A stretch of 28,933 nucleotides of DNA, taken from NCBI GenBank assembly GCA_002419365.1, contig DIGA01000006.1:1-28933 (forward strand), read 5' to 3'. The translations under genes were made by a program, and so were the position numbers. The stretch comes from Mageeibacillus sp. UBA5734 (GTDB taxonomy: Bacteria > Bacillota > Clostridia > Saccharofermentanales > UBA5734). This document shows, one piece after another, positions 7,140 to 14,664 of the stretch (the first letter of the stretch is position 1; the number at the start of each line of letters is the position of its first letter). The notes beneath the pieces are model-generated. The model ran no database searches. It was not told the origin of the DNA and was given only the letters and a program-made list of their open reading frames with translations.

Positions 7140-8420
7140 TCAGGCCAGCAGTTGGCGGATTGCTGCCAGTTTAACACAGGTGCAGAAAATTTCCATCGCC
7201 GGGCGCAATTCAGACATCGGCGGGAAAGAGGGCGCCAGGCGAATGTTGCTGTCCAGGGGATCCTTGCCATAAGGATAGGTGGCCCCGGCCGGAGTCAATT
7301 CGACGCCGCATTCCTTGGCCAGGCGAACGACCTCTGAAGCGGTGCCATTCGGCACATTGACACTGACAAAATAGCCACCTTTCGGGCGTTTCCAGGTGCA
7401 AAGACCGGTGTAAGCCAGTTCTTCGTCGAGCCGTTCCAGGACCAGTTCGAATTTCGGCCGCAGGATTTGCGCATGGCGGTCCATGATGGCTTCGATCCCA
7501 CCGGCGGATGCAAGATACCGGATGTGGCGCAGCTGGTTCATTTTGTCCGGTCCGATGGTCTGGATGGTCAGCTGCTTCTTGAACCAGGCCAGGTTGGCCG
7601 GACTGCTCGCCAGGCAGGCCAGGCCTGCTCCGGCATAGGTGATTTTCGATGTGGAGGCGAATTCAAAGACACGGTCAGGATTGCCAGCCGTGTCACACAG
7701 GTCCAGGATATCCGGGACACTGTCGCGGTCATCCGCAAACAGATGGTGCACCACATACGCGTTGTCCCACCAGATGCGGAAATCCGGAGCGGCCGTTTTC
7801 ATTTCGGCCAGACGACGGCAGGTCGCTTCCGAATACGTATAGCCATCCGGATTGCTGTAGACCGGCACAGACCACATGCCCTTGATCGATGCGTCCGCAG
7901 CGACGAGGGACTCAATCAGATCCATGTCCGGGCCTTCTGCTGTCATCGGGACCGGGATCATTTCGATCCCCAGCGACTGGGTGACGGCAAAGTGGCGGTC
8001 ATAGCCAGGAACGGGGCAGAGGAATTTGACCGACGCTTCCTTGCTCCAGGGACGCTCTGCCCCAGGGACGGCAAACAGCATGGCGCGGGCCATGGTGTCA
8101 TACATCAAATTGAGGCTGGAATTACCCAGGACCAGGATCTGGCTGGCCGGAACACTCAGCAGGTCGGCAAACAGCTGGCGGGCTTCCGGAATCCCTTCCA
8201 GGCCGCCGTAGTTCCTGCAGTCGGTGCCATCCGCAGATTTGAAGTCCTTTTCACTCAGGGCTGTCTGGAGACCATTGGCCAAGTCCAGCTGCTCTGAGCA
8301 AGGCTTGCCTCGCGTCATGTTGAGCTTGAGTTTGAGATCGGCAAAAGCCTGGTAACGGTTTTCCTGTACTTTGAGCTCATCTTCGAGCTGTTGGCGATTC
8401 ATCGCAGAATATGAAAGCAT
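7140..8420 (-). CDS. PLP-dependent aminotransferase (MocR-like fold type I, aspartate aminotransferase-like)
   Basis: The 426-residue protein is a fold-type I aminotransferase of the group annotated as Aminotran_MocR / putative aspartate aminotransferase, without any DNA-binding domain. Visible landmarks are MTRGKP at 35-40, NYGGLEGIPEAR at 70-81, YSNPDGYT at 188-195, the aspartate in WWDNAYV at 217-223, and the PLP lysine in ASTSK (Lys259). The final third includes the substrate-carboxylate arginine in SNIRLAPSFP. The chosen ATG at 8420 follows a strong AAGGAGGA site seven bases upstream; the ATG at 8438 has none. A consensus-like promoter lies just upstream, so it heads the unit with purB. 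An aspartate-linked role would fit purB's need for aspartate-derived substrate, but amino-acid specificity is not visible in the sequence. Confidence 0.9.
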   Translation of the reverse strand: MLSYSAMNRQQLEDELKVQENRYQAFADLKLKLNMTRGKPCSEQLDLANGLQTALSEKDFKSADGTDCRNYGGLEGIPEARQLFADLLSVPASQILVLGNSSLNLMYDTMARAMLFAVPGAERPWSKEASVKFLCPVPGYDRHFAVTQSLGIEMIPVPMTAEGPDMDLIESLVAADASIKGMWSVPVYSNPDGYTYSEATCRRLAEMKTAAPDFRIWWDNAYVVHHLFADDRDSVPDILDLCDTAGNPDRVFEFASTSKITYAGAGLACLASSPANLAWFKKQLTIQTIGPDKMNQLRHIRYLASAGGIEAIMDRHAQILRPKFELVLERLDEELAYTGLCTWKRPKGGYFVSVNVPNGTASEVVRLAKECGVELTPAGATYPYGKDPLDSNIRLAPSFPPMSELRPAMEIFCTCVKLAAIRQLLA

Positions 8421-8459
8421 GTTGTATCCTCCTTGCACAACGGACGCGATTGCCGCTTT

Positions 8460-8488
8460 ATTATAAGGGATCCTAACGACGTGGACAA
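8460..8488 (-). promoter_or_regulatory. putative promoter of aminotransferase-purB unit
   Basis: On the minus strand TTGTCC (8488-8483) is followed by a 17-base spacer and a perfect TATAAT (8465-8460). The leader would be about 35 bases. A short inverted repeat, ACGAC/GTCGT with an eight-base loop, straddles the -35 and could be an operator, though it is short. Confidence 0.65.
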
Positions 8489-8516
8489 GTCGTACAATTG
8501 ACGAATATTGCCTGTT

Positions 8517-8942
8517 TTAGCTCATTTCTATCGGCACAATCCGGATTTTTCCATCCGGTTCTCCATGGCGGAGGTGGACCTCTGCTGCAAGAAATCGCAT
8601 CTCAGTATTCATATTGCAGGTTGTTTGACAGTAGGCCAGGGCTGCCTGGCGGATTTTTTTCACTTTGGCTGGTGTGATCTGCTCCAGTCCGCTGCCATAG
8701 GATGCTGCTCCTGATCGGGCTTTCACTTCAATGAAATACAAGCAGCTGCCTTTTTTCATCACCAAGTCAATTTCACCCAGGCGCGGGACCAGAAATTGGT
8801 GGGCAAGCAGCAAAAATCCATGGGATTGCAGATAGCGTGCGACAGCGAGCTCACCCGCATCGCCTCTCGTTTTCGCCAGGCCACGGGGATTGGATGGGTC
8901 TTGACCCTTGGCAGGATCATGTCCTGGGTCAGGCGCGGTCAT
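8517..8942 (-). CDS. yraN: UPF0102 / YraN-family nuclease-like protein
   Basis: The 141-residue protein has the compact restriction-endonuclease-like core of the YraN family: GDAGELAVARYL near 27-38, GEIDLV near 56-61 and FIEVKAR near 69-75. Together these form the E...D...ExK metal site of PD-(D/E)XK nucleases. Its cellular role is not well defined; a part in DNA processing or recombination is commonly suggested. The start overlaps the end of rnhB by 14 bases, a pairing with rnhB and ylqF that is usual in Firmicutes. The first 20 or so residues are proline-, aspartate- and lysine-rich and lie before the conserved domain, so the true start could be slightly further in. Confidence 0.9.
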   Translation of the reverse strand: MTAPDPGHDPAKGQDPSNPRGLAKTRGDAGELAVARYLQSHGFLLLAHQFLVPRLGEIDLVMKKGSCLYFIEVKARSGAASYGSGLEQITPAKVKKIRQAALAYCQTTCNMNTEMRFLAAEVHLRHGEPDGKIRIVPIEMS

Positions 8943-9567
8943 GTCCGGCCAGGTTCTTGAGAAACGTCAGGCGATGGATCGGGGTCAGGCCGAATTGCCT
9001 GATTGCATCATAATGCTGGGCCGTACCATAGCCTTTGTGCCGGGCAAAGCCGTAACCGGGATACACCGTATCCAGCTGGTGCATCAGGCGGTCACGTGTG
9101 ACTTTGGCCAGGATCGAGGCAGCAGCGATGGAGTTGGACTTGGCATCACCCTTGATGATGGGCCAGACGTCAACATGCACCTGGTCGAGTTCAACAGCAT
9201 CAATCAGGAGCAGGTCAGGTTTAAGCGAAAGACCGGCAATGGCCTGGCGCATGGCTTGCTTGGTTGCCTGCAGGATATTGATCCGGTCGATTTCAGCTGC
9301 ATCAACCAGAACAACAGACCAGGCCAACGCCTGTTCCTGGATCTGGTCATACAAGAACTCGCGTTTCATTTCACTGAGTTTTTTCGAATCGTTCAGTCCC
9401 AGAATCGGCCGGCCTGGATCCAGTATGACTGCTGCGGCAGCAACGGGACCAGCCAGTGGGCCTCGTCCGGCTTCGTCCACACCGGCGATGGCCTGGTATC
9501 CGGCCTGCCTGGCCTGGTTCTCATAGTCGTTCAGCAAGGCATATCGATCCTGGTCACTGATTCTCAT
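8929..9567 (-). CDS. rnhB: ribonuclease HII
   Basis: RNase HII cuts RNA in RNA-DNA hybrids and removes single ribonucleotides misincorporated in DNA. The 212-residue product has the expected catalytic set: Asp31 and Glu32 in GVDEAGRGPLAGP, Asp123 in LLIDAV and Asp141 in KGDAKS, followed by SILAKVTRDR and HKGYGT. The ATG follows AAGGAGGA nine bases upstream. It starts 24 bases after rbgA, so the three genes rbgA-rnhB-yraN form one unit. Confidence 0.98.
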   Translation of the reverse strand: MRISDQDRYALLNDYENQARQAGYQAIAGVDEAGRGPLAGPVAAAAVILDPGRPILGLNDSKKLSEMKREFLYDQIQEQALAWSVVLVDAAEIDRINILQATKQAMRQAIAGLSLKPDLLLIDAVELDQVHVDVWPIIKGDAKSNSIAAASILAKVTRDRLMHQLDTVYPGYGFARHKGYGTAQHYDAIRQFGLTPIHRLTFLKNLAGHDRA

Positions 9568-9591
9568 CCGGCTGGTCCTCCTTTGCCATTT

Positions 9592-10443
9592 TCACTGCCG
9601 GGCAGGACGTTCGAGGGTAATCCGGCCAATTTTTCCAGCACGCAACTCATCCAGGAACAGCACCGCAAACCGGGTGTAATCCGGCTTGTTGCCTGGCAAC
9701 AGGCAACCTCTGCGGCGACAGGCTGTTTCCATCAGCTGGAGGGGTTCTTCGGTCAGCTGGTCCAGTTTGTAGCGCGCCTGGATCTGCTGGGGATAATCCT
9801 GGCTCAGGTCATACAGGACTTCCATGGCGATCTCCTCGATCGGCAGGACATCATCCTTGATCGCACCACTGGCCGCCAGCCGCCGCTGGCTGGAGGGGCT
9901 GCCCAGTTTGGGCCAGAGGACACCCGGCGTGTCCAGGAGCTCCAGTTCTGTGCCGGATTTTGACCAGTTGGCCTGGCGGGTCACACCAGGCCGGTCGGCC
10001 GTGGCAGCGATCTTCTTGCCGCACAAGGCATTGATGATCGTCGACTTGCCTGTGTTCGGGATACCGACCACCATGACCCGGATCGGACGGATCAGGCGTC
10101 CCTTGGCCCTGGCTGCATCGATTTTATGCTGGTTCATACTGATGATCAGCTTGCGCAAAGGCTCCAGGGACGCACGACGATTGCCCTCGCAGGCCAGGAC
10201 TGGGATATTTGCTTTCTGGTAATGCTCCAGCCAGCGATTGGTCTGGACCGGATCCGCCAGATCGGCCTTGTTCAGGACCAGGATCCGCGGTTTGGTGCCG
10301 AGGAGCCGGTCCAGTTCGGGATTGCGACTGCTTTCGGGTATTCTGGCATCACAGGTCTCGACAACCAGGTCGACCTGCTTGATGTGGTCGCGCATTTCGC
10401 GCAAGGTCTTGGCCATGTGGCCGGGAAACCAGTTGACGTCCAT
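9592..10443 (-). CDS. rbgA: ribosome biogenesis GTPase RbgA/YlqF
   Basis: RbgA is a circularly permuted GTPase needed for late assembly of the 50S ribosomal subunit. The 283-residue protein opens with the family signature NWFPGHMAK at 4-12. Its GTPase motifs occur in permuted order: G4 NKAD at 58-61, then G1 GIPNTGKS at 127-134, then G3 DTPG at 171-174. A short C-terminal ANTAR-like helical region follows. The ATG has a GGGAGGA site. The leader contains a small hairpin (10468-10487, six-base arms). It sits downstream of rplS, as in B. subtilis, but behind a terminator. No signal peptidase gene separates rplS and rbgA, although one does in many relatives. Confidence 0.97.
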   Translation of the reverse strand: MDVNWFPGHMAKTLREMRDHIKQVDLVVETCDARIPESSRNPELDRLLGTKPRILVLNKADLADPVQTNRWLEHYQKANIPVLACEGNRRASLEPLRKLIISMNQHKIDAARAKGRLIRPIRVMVVGIPNTGKSTIINALCGKKIAATADRPGVTRQANWSKSGTELELLDTPGVLWPKLGSPSSQRRLAASGAIKDDVLPIEEIAMEVLYDLSQDYPQQIQARYKLDQLTEEPLQLMETACRRRGCLLPGNKPDYTRFAVLFLDELRAGKIGRITLERPARQ

Positions 10444-10510
10444 GATTCTCCTCCCGGGAGTGTCAGTCTGGTCCTGTTCAAGACCAGCCGTGCCGTTATT
10501 GACAGGATAT

Positions 10511-10543
10511 GAAAAAGAAAAGAGACCTGCAACAGGCCTCTTT
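10511..10543 (-). terminator. intrinsic terminator of the ffh-rplS operon
   Basis: Eleven-base arms (10519-10529 and 10533-10543, one G-U pair) with a three-base loop are followed on the minus strand by TCTTTTTC. It lies 20 bases after the rplS stop codon. rbgA transcription needs read-through or a promoter between here and 10443, where I see only a poor candidate. Confidence 0.85.
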
Positions 10544-10563
10544 CCAGATCAAGTGAGCTAAAA

Positions 10564-10914
10564 TTACTTGCTGACCAGTTTTTCCTTGACTTTGGCTGCT
10601 TTGCCGACGCGGTCGCGCAGGTAGTAAAGCTTGGCCCGTCTGATTTTACCCTTGCGCACGATCTCGATCTTGTCGATCTTGGGCGAGTGCACGGGCAGGA
10701 TGCGTTCGACACCGACGCCATAGGACAGGCGGCGAACCGTCATGGTTTCGGTCAGGCCAGCGCCTTTCTTGGCAATGATGGTGCCTTCGAAGACCTGGAC
10801 ACGTTCGCGGTTGCCTTCTTTGATCTTCAGGTGAACTTTGACGTAGTCACCAATTTCGACCTTGGGCAGATCCGAACGGAGCTGTTCGTTTTCAATTACG
10901 GAAACCAGATTCAT
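10564..10914 (-). CDS. rplS: 50S ribosomal protein L19
   Basis: L19 lies at the 30S-50S interface of the ribosome. The 116-residue sequence is canonical, with GDYVKVHLKI near 22-31, QVFEGTIIAKK near 40-50, RRLSYGVGVERILPVHSP and the basic tail RRAKLYYLRDRVGKAAK. A strong AGGAGGAA site precedes the ATG. A near-consensus promoter overlaps the trmD stop, giving rplS its own transcript with a leader of about 70 bases in addition to read-through from ffh-trmD. This fits the high demand for ribosomal proteins. Confidence 0.99.
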   Translation of the reverse strand: MNLVSVIENEQLRSDLPKVEIGDYVKVHLKIKEGNRERVQVFEGTIIAKKGAGLTETMTVRRLSYGVGVERILPVHSPKIDKIEIVRKGKIRRAKLYYLRDRVGKAAKVKEKLVSK

Positions 10915-10921
10915 ATTGCGT

Positions 10922-10983
10922 TCCTCCTCTCTTTTTCAGGACGTTCATGCACGCAATTGAGCAGCGGACCATCCGTGATAACC
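10922..10983 (-). promoter_or_regulatory. rplS 5' leader, candidate L19 leader element
   Basis: The stretch between the predicted rplS start point and its ribosome site has a small hairpin, CGGA-TGG-TCCG (near 10968-10978), then a conserved-looking GCATGAACG segment. Firmicutes rplS genes are known to carry a structured L19 leader RNA (Rfam L19_leader), and position and size fit. I cannot confirm the covariance pattern. Confidence 0.4.
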
Positions 10984-10989
10984 GTTGAA

Positions 10990-11018
10990 ATTATACCAGC
11001 GGATTTTGATCCTGGCAA
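10990..11018 (-). promoter_or_regulatory. rplS promoter
   Basis: On the minus strand TTGCCA (11018-11013, 5 of 6 matches) is followed by a 17-base spacer and a perfect TATAAT (10995-10990) with a TGn extension. The -10 overlaps the trmD stop codon. This is one of the best promoters in the window. Confidence 0.8.
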
Positions 11019-11770
11019 GCGAATTCGATCAATTCCTGATAATCCGCGGCAGAAAGTTGCAGTTGGTTGAATAAATCCGGTCGTTTGACCAGTGTATCCT
11101 TCAGACTGGACAGATATTGGAACTTGTCGATCCTGGCCTGATGGCCTGACAACAGGACATCAGGCACTTTTTGACCCTGCCAGGATGAGGGCCGGGTGTA
11201 CTGGGGCTGTTCAAGCCGCCCCAGACTATGGGATTCCTGCTCATGGGCGGACTGGTCAGGCAAAACCCCCGGAACGAGGCGTGAGACCGCATCAATCAGC
11301 ACCGCAGCAGCAATTTCGCCACCGGTGAGCACATAGTCGCCGATGGATACTTCCTCTTCGACAACGGCGTCCAGGACACGCTGGTCGATCCCTTCGTAGT
11401 GACCACAGACCAGGATCAGATGCGGGCAGGCGGCCAGTTCCTCGACCAAGGCCTGATTGAGCACCCTGCCTTTGGGTGAGAGGAAAATGGTCCGGGTCAG
11501 TTCCGGATGCTGCACCACCTCAGCCGGGCAGGACTGGCCAGTGGCAGCAAGCCAGGCCGCATAGACCGGTTCCGGGCGCAGCAGCATACCTGTCCCCCCC
11601 CCGTAGAGTGCGTCATCCACCTGGCCATAAGCATTGACGGCGAAGTTCCGGATCTGGATGGTTTCGAGCTCGATCCGGCCACTCTTGATCGCCCGGCCAG
11701 TGATGCTGGTCTGGACAATCGATTCAACCAATTCGGGGAAAAGTGTCAGAACCGAAAAACGCATCGCCAT
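10991..11770 (-). CDS. trmD: tRNA (guanine-N1)-methyltransferase
   Basis: TrmD methylates G37 next to the anticodon and prevents +1 frameshifting; it uses S-adenosylmethionine bound in a trefoil knot. The 259-residue protein has the family markers FSVLTLFPE at 5-13, ALYGGGTGM at 54-62, LVCGHYEGID and IGDYVLTGGE, the last two being knot residues. The three glycines at 57-59 are all GGG codons, making an unbroken G9 run on the coding strand (11602-11594). The start at 11770 follows GGGAG closely; a second ATG at 11764 is equally possible. The order rimM-trmD-rplS is universal in Firmicutes. Confidence 0.98.
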   Translation of the reverse strand: MAMRFSVLTLFPELVESIVQTSITGRAIKSGRIELETIQIRNFAVNAYGQVDDALYGGGTGMLLRPEPVYAAWLAATGQSCPAEVVQHPELTRTIFLSPKGRVLNQALVEELAACPHLILVCGHYEGIDQRVLDAVVEEEVSIGDYVLTGGEIAAAVLIDAVSRLVPGVLPDQSAHEQESHSLGRLEQPQYTRPSSWQGQKVPDVLLSGHQARIDKFQYLSSLKDTLVKRPDLFNQLQLSAADYQELIEFACQDQNPLV

Positions 11771-11781
11771 GAGTCTCCCGC

Positions 11782-12333
11782 TCAGACTTCCCGGTAGATT
11801 TCGAACAATCCGTCCGGCAAATCGACCTCGATTCGCCTGGCGTCCAGATCCACGGTTTTAAGGATGGTTTTCCGAGCCGGAAACAGCAGGTCCTTCTGAC
11901 CGGCTTGAGCCACGACATAGACATCCTGGGCTGTGCCTGACTGGATATCCTTGAGTTGTCCCAAATGGCCGTGACGACGGTCAAAAACCTCGCAGCCCAG
12001 AAGGTCACAGATGAACCAGGTGTCCGGTGGCAAAGCCACGGCATGCTCCCGAGTCACACTGACCAGGTAGCCTTTGAGCTTCTCTGCGGCGGTCCGGTCT
12101 GACACGCCTTTGAGTGTCAGGAGTACCTGGTCATTGAAAAACCGGGCACCTTGCGCATGGGCAGGCACCCGATCTGTTTCATCATCAGTTACGAGCAGAC
12201 AGTCCTCAAGGGACAGAAACCGCTTCGGGTCATCAGTCAGGGGGAGGATTTTGAGCTCCCCTTTCAGACCATGAGCCCCGATGATCCGGCCGATATGGAG
12301 GATGTCACGCAAATTTTTTGTCTCGTTCATCAT
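11782..12333 (-). CDS. rimM: 16S rRNA processing protein RimM
   Basis: RimM helps mature the 30S head and binds ribosomal protein S19. The 183-residue protein has the N-terminal barrel start HIGRIIGAHGLKGELKI near 13-29 and a C-terminal PRC-barrel region ending near RRIEVDLPDGLFEIY. Two adjacent ATG codons (12333 and 12330) are possible starts. The first overlaps the khpA stop by one base (TGATG), which indicates coupled translation, and no strong ribosome site is seen. It lies 11 bases before trmD. Confidence 0.96.
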   Translation of the reverse strand: MMNETKNLRDILHIGRIIGAHGLKGELKILPLTDDPKRFLSLEDCLLVTDDETDRVPAHAQGARFFNDQVLLTLKGVSDRTAAEKLKGYLVSVTREHAVALPPDTWFICDLLGCEVFDRRHGHLGQLKDIQSGTAQDVYVVAQAGQKDLLFPARKTILKTVDLDARRIEVDLPDGLFEIYREV

Positions 12334-12560
12334 CAGATGATGTCAACAATCACACGCTTGCCCAAGCGGGCGGCACGAGCTTTGACAATCGCTCGGATGG
12401 CCTGGGCGCGGCGGCCTTGCTTGCCGATGATTTTTCCCATATCGGTCGGGGCCACGTGCAGTTCAAGCACAATGGTGTGGCCACGGTCGACCTGCTTGAT
12501 GCTGATAGCGTCAGGATCGTTGACCAGAGGCCGCACGATCGTGCTGAGCAGTTCTTTCAT
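12333..12560 (-). CDS. khpA: KH-domain RNA-binding protein KhpA (YlqC)
   Basis: This 75-residue protein is a single type-II-like KH domain with the RNA-binding loop IIGKQGR near 44-50, which holds the GxxG motif at 46-49. In Firmicutes KhpA binds many RNAs, often as a dimer with KhpB/Jag, and affects cell division and small-RNA biology. It sits between rpsP and rimM as usual. The ATG has a GGAGG site seven bases upstream. Confidence 0.96.
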   Translation of the reverse strand: MKELLSTIVRPLVNDPDAISIKQVDRGHTIVLELHVAPTDMGKIIGKQGRRAQAIRAIVKARAARLGKRVIVDII

Positions 12561-12582
12561 AGCCTGACCTCCAAAATGTGAT

Positions 12583-12828
12583 TTAGCCGATGATGCCGTT
12601 CTTCTTCAACAGAGCACGGACCGTGTCGGTGGGCTGGGCGCCATTGGCAATCCATTTTTTGGCGGCTTCGGCATCGATTTTGACATCAGCCGGCTCAGTC
12701 AGCGGATTGTAGGTGCCGATTTCTTCGATGAAACGGCCATCACGCGGATAGCGGGAATCGGCCACCACGACGCGATAGAACGGAGCTTTCTTAGCGCCCA
12801 TGCGCTTCAGTCTGATTTTTACTGCCAT
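12583..12828 (-). CDS. rpsP: 30S ribosomal protein S16
   Basis: S16 is an early-binding 30S assembly protein. The 81-residue sequence is canonical: MAVKIRLKRMGAKKAPFYRVVVADSR, then GRFIEEIGTYNPL and a short helical C-terminus. The ATG has a GGAGG site. The 86-base gap to ffh contains a weak stem, TATCCA/TGGATA at 12851-12867, and a short GC stem near 12893-12911. Neither has a proper U-tract, so both could be processing or leader structures rather than terminators. Confidence 0.99.
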   Translation of the reverse strand: MAVKIRLKRMGAKKAPFYRVVVADSRYPRDGRFIEEIGTYNPLTEPADVKIDAEAAKKWIANGAQPTDTVRALLKKNGIIG

Positions 12829-12914
12829 TGTTGGGTACCTCCAAATTTTTTATCCAAAGTCTGGATATTTATCTGCATATCAGCTTCGCTTCTGTCTGCC
12901 CGATCGGCAGGCGC

Positions 12915-14270
12915 TCAGAAGGGAAAACCGCGTTTGCCAAAACCAAAGTTGGGCATTCTGCCCTTCCCTTTCATCATGCCGGAAAATTGCTTCATCATTT
13001 TCTGGGTTTCTTCGAATTGCTTGATCAGGCGGTTGACATCCTGGACCGTCGTGCCGGAACCGGCGGCAATGCGTTTCCTGCGGCTGGCATTCAGGAGTCC
13101 GGGATTCTGCCGTTCCTTCTTCGTCATCGAACGGATGATCGCTGCACTGCGGTCGATGGCCCGTTCATCGATGTGCTCATCAGGGATTGCCTTATTGCCC
13201 ATGCCCGGCAGCATCGACAGGACATCCTTGATCGAGCCCATTTTTTTGACTTCTTCGAACTGCGACAGCATGTCTTCGAGCGTGAACTGGTTCTTTTTCA
13301 GCTTATCAAAAGCCTCTGCGGCTTTCTTCTCATCCAGGTTGGCTGAAGCCTTTTCGATCAGGGACAGGACATCCCCCATGCCAAGGATACGCGATGCCAT
13401 GCGGTCCGGGTAATACTCTTCGATGGCGTCGATTTTTTCACCGACACAGATCAGCTTGATCGGCTTGCCCGTGATCTTGCGGATTGAGAGGGCGGCACCG
13501 CCCCTGGCATCACCATCGAGCTTCGTCATGATGAAGCCATCCAGGCCGATTTCCTTGTCAAAGCCGAGGGCGACATTCACCGCCTCCTGACCGATCATCG
13601 CATCGACGATCAGGAGCTTCTCAGTAGGATTGACTGTCTTGCCAATGGCCTTGAGCTCGGCCATCATGTCGGCATCGATGGTCATCCGGCCGGCGGTATC
13701 GACGATCAGGGTATCACAAAGCAGGTATTTTGCCCGGTCAACTGCCTGGCGGGCGATCTTGACCGCATCCTTTTCCTCAGGCTGGATGAAACAGGGGATG
13801 TCGACGGACTTGGCAAGGATTTCAAGCTGGCGGGCCGCCGCCGGGCGATGGACGTCGACCGATGTCAGCATCGGCTTCTTGCCTTTTTTCTTGAGCATCA
13901 GCGCCATCTTGGCAGCCGTGGTCGTTTTACCGGCGCCCTGGAGACCATAGAGCATGATCACCGTGAAACCAGAAGGTGAAACCAGCAGCTTGCTGTTGGT
14001 CTGGCCCAGGATATCGACGAGCGATTCGTGGACAATCTTGACCACCTGCTGGCCAGGTGTCAGACTCTCCATGACTTCGACACCCTTGCTTTTTTCAGAT
14101 ATTTCGGCGACAAGTTCCTTGACAACAGTGAAATTGACGTCAGCCTCCAGAAGGGCCAGACGGATCTCCCGCATCATGTCCTTGATGTCTTGTTCTGTGA
14201 CGCGGGTTTTACCGCGCATTTTCGCCGTGATATCCTGTAATTTTGCGGACAGGCCCTCGAAAAGTGCCAT
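12915..14270 (-). CDS. ffh: signal recognition particle protein Ffh (SRP54)
   Basis: Ffh binds signal sequences emerging from the ribosome and, with 4.5S/6S RNA and FtsY, delivers them to the Sec translocon. The 451-residue protein has an N domain (1-95), a GTPase domain with GLQGAGKTT at 109-117, DTAGRM and TKLDGDARGGAAL, and a methionine-rich M domain ending MMKGKGRMPNFGFGKRGFPF. I use the ATG at 14270 (MALFEGLSAKLQ), which has a GGAGG site and matches the family start; the longer reading from 14462 lies inside ylxM in another frame. It starts 10 bases after ylxM. Confidence 0.99.
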   Translation of the reverse strand: MALFEGLSAKLQDITAKMRGKTRVTEQDIKDMMREIRLALLEADVNFTVVKELVAEISEKSKGVEVMESLTPGQQVVKIVHESLVDILGQTNSKLLVSPSGFTVIMLYGLQGAGKTTTAAKMALMLKKKGKKPMLTSVDVHRPAAARQLEILAKSVDIPCFIQPEEKDAVKIARQAVDRAKYLLCDTLIVDTAGRMTIDADMMAELKAIGKTVNPTEKLLIVDAMIGQEAVNVALGFDKEIGLDGFIMTKLDGDARGGAALSIRKITGKPIKLICVGEKIDAIEEYYPDRMASRILGMGDVLSLIEKASANLDEKKAAEAFDKLKKNQFTLEDMLSQFEEVKKMGSIKDVLSMLPGMGNKAIPDEHIDERAIDRSAAIIRSMTKKERQNPGLLNASRRKRIAAGSGTTVQDVNRLIKQFEETQKMMKQFSGMMKGKGRMPNFGFGKRGFPF

Positions 14271-14280
14271 GCTGCCTCCG

Positions 14281-14628
14281 TTAGCCGAGTGACTGGTACA
14301 ACCGGGACAAGGTGGTTCTGGCTTTATCTGCCTGACCCTCGTCAAGGTCTGCCATCGCCTGGGCGATCTGTTCTTTCTGGGTGAGGAAACGCTGGACCAG
14401 ACCGAGTTTGGCCTCATAGTCAGCGAGCTGGTTGACGCCCTGGCGGATCTTGTCGTGCACACCCTGTCGTGTAATCGCCAAGTGTTCGGCGATCTCCGTG
14501 ACCGTCATATCCTCGTTGTAGTGCAGCTCGAGGACCTCGCGGGTGCGGGCAGTAAGCAGCTGGCTGTAGAAATCCAGCCAGAGAACAAACGTCCGGTAAT
14601 CCTGAATGTCTGTCGGTATGCGCTTCAT
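14281..14628 (-). CDS. ylxM: YlxM-family helix-turn-helix protein (UPF0122)
   Basis: YlxM is a small helix-turn-helix protein nearly always encoded before ffh and reported to modulate SRP GTPase activity. The 115-residue product has LDFYSQLLTARTREVLELHY near 16-35 and the helix-turn-helix MTVTEIAEHLAITRQGVHDKI near 39-59, resembling sigma region 4. The ATG at 14628 fits the family start. There is no ribosome site before it, and the promoter -10 ends only seven bases upstream. A longer TTG start at 14664 would lie inside the -35 hexamer and is rejected. Confidence 0.9.
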   Translation of the reverse strand: MKRIPTDIQDYRTFVLWLDFYSQLLTARTREVLELHYNEDMTVTEIAEHLAITRQGVHDKIRQGVNQLADYEAKLGLVQRFLTQKEQIAQAMADLDEGQADKARTTLSRLYQSLG

Positions 14629-14635
14629 CTTGCAC

Positions 14636-14664
14636 AGGATACCCGAACAGCACTTGGTTGTCAA
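14636..14664 (-). promoter_or_regulatory. ylxM-ffh operon promoter (predicts leaderless ylxM mRNA)
   Basis: On the minus strand a perfect TTGACA (14664-14659) is followed by 17 bases and TATCCT (14641-14636). The A of the ylxM ATG is the eighth base after the -10, so transcription would start at or one base before the start codon. Confidence 0.65.

Noticed and set aside
7467..8297. 276-codon plus-strand open frame
   Set aside because: Antisense to the aminotransferase, whose PLP-site conservation is clear.
8908..9963. 351-codon plus-strand open frame
   Set aside because: Antisense across rnhB and rbgA, both of which carry complete catalytic motifs.
12851..12867. Stem upstream of rpsP considered as a terminator for ffh
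   Set aside because: Six-base A/T-rich arms followed by A-rich rather than U-rich sequence on the minus strand; too weak to end transcription.
14629..14664. N-terminal extension of YlxM from a TTG at 14664
   Set aside because: The TTG is part of the promoter -35 and has no ribosome site; the family begins near the ATG at 14628.
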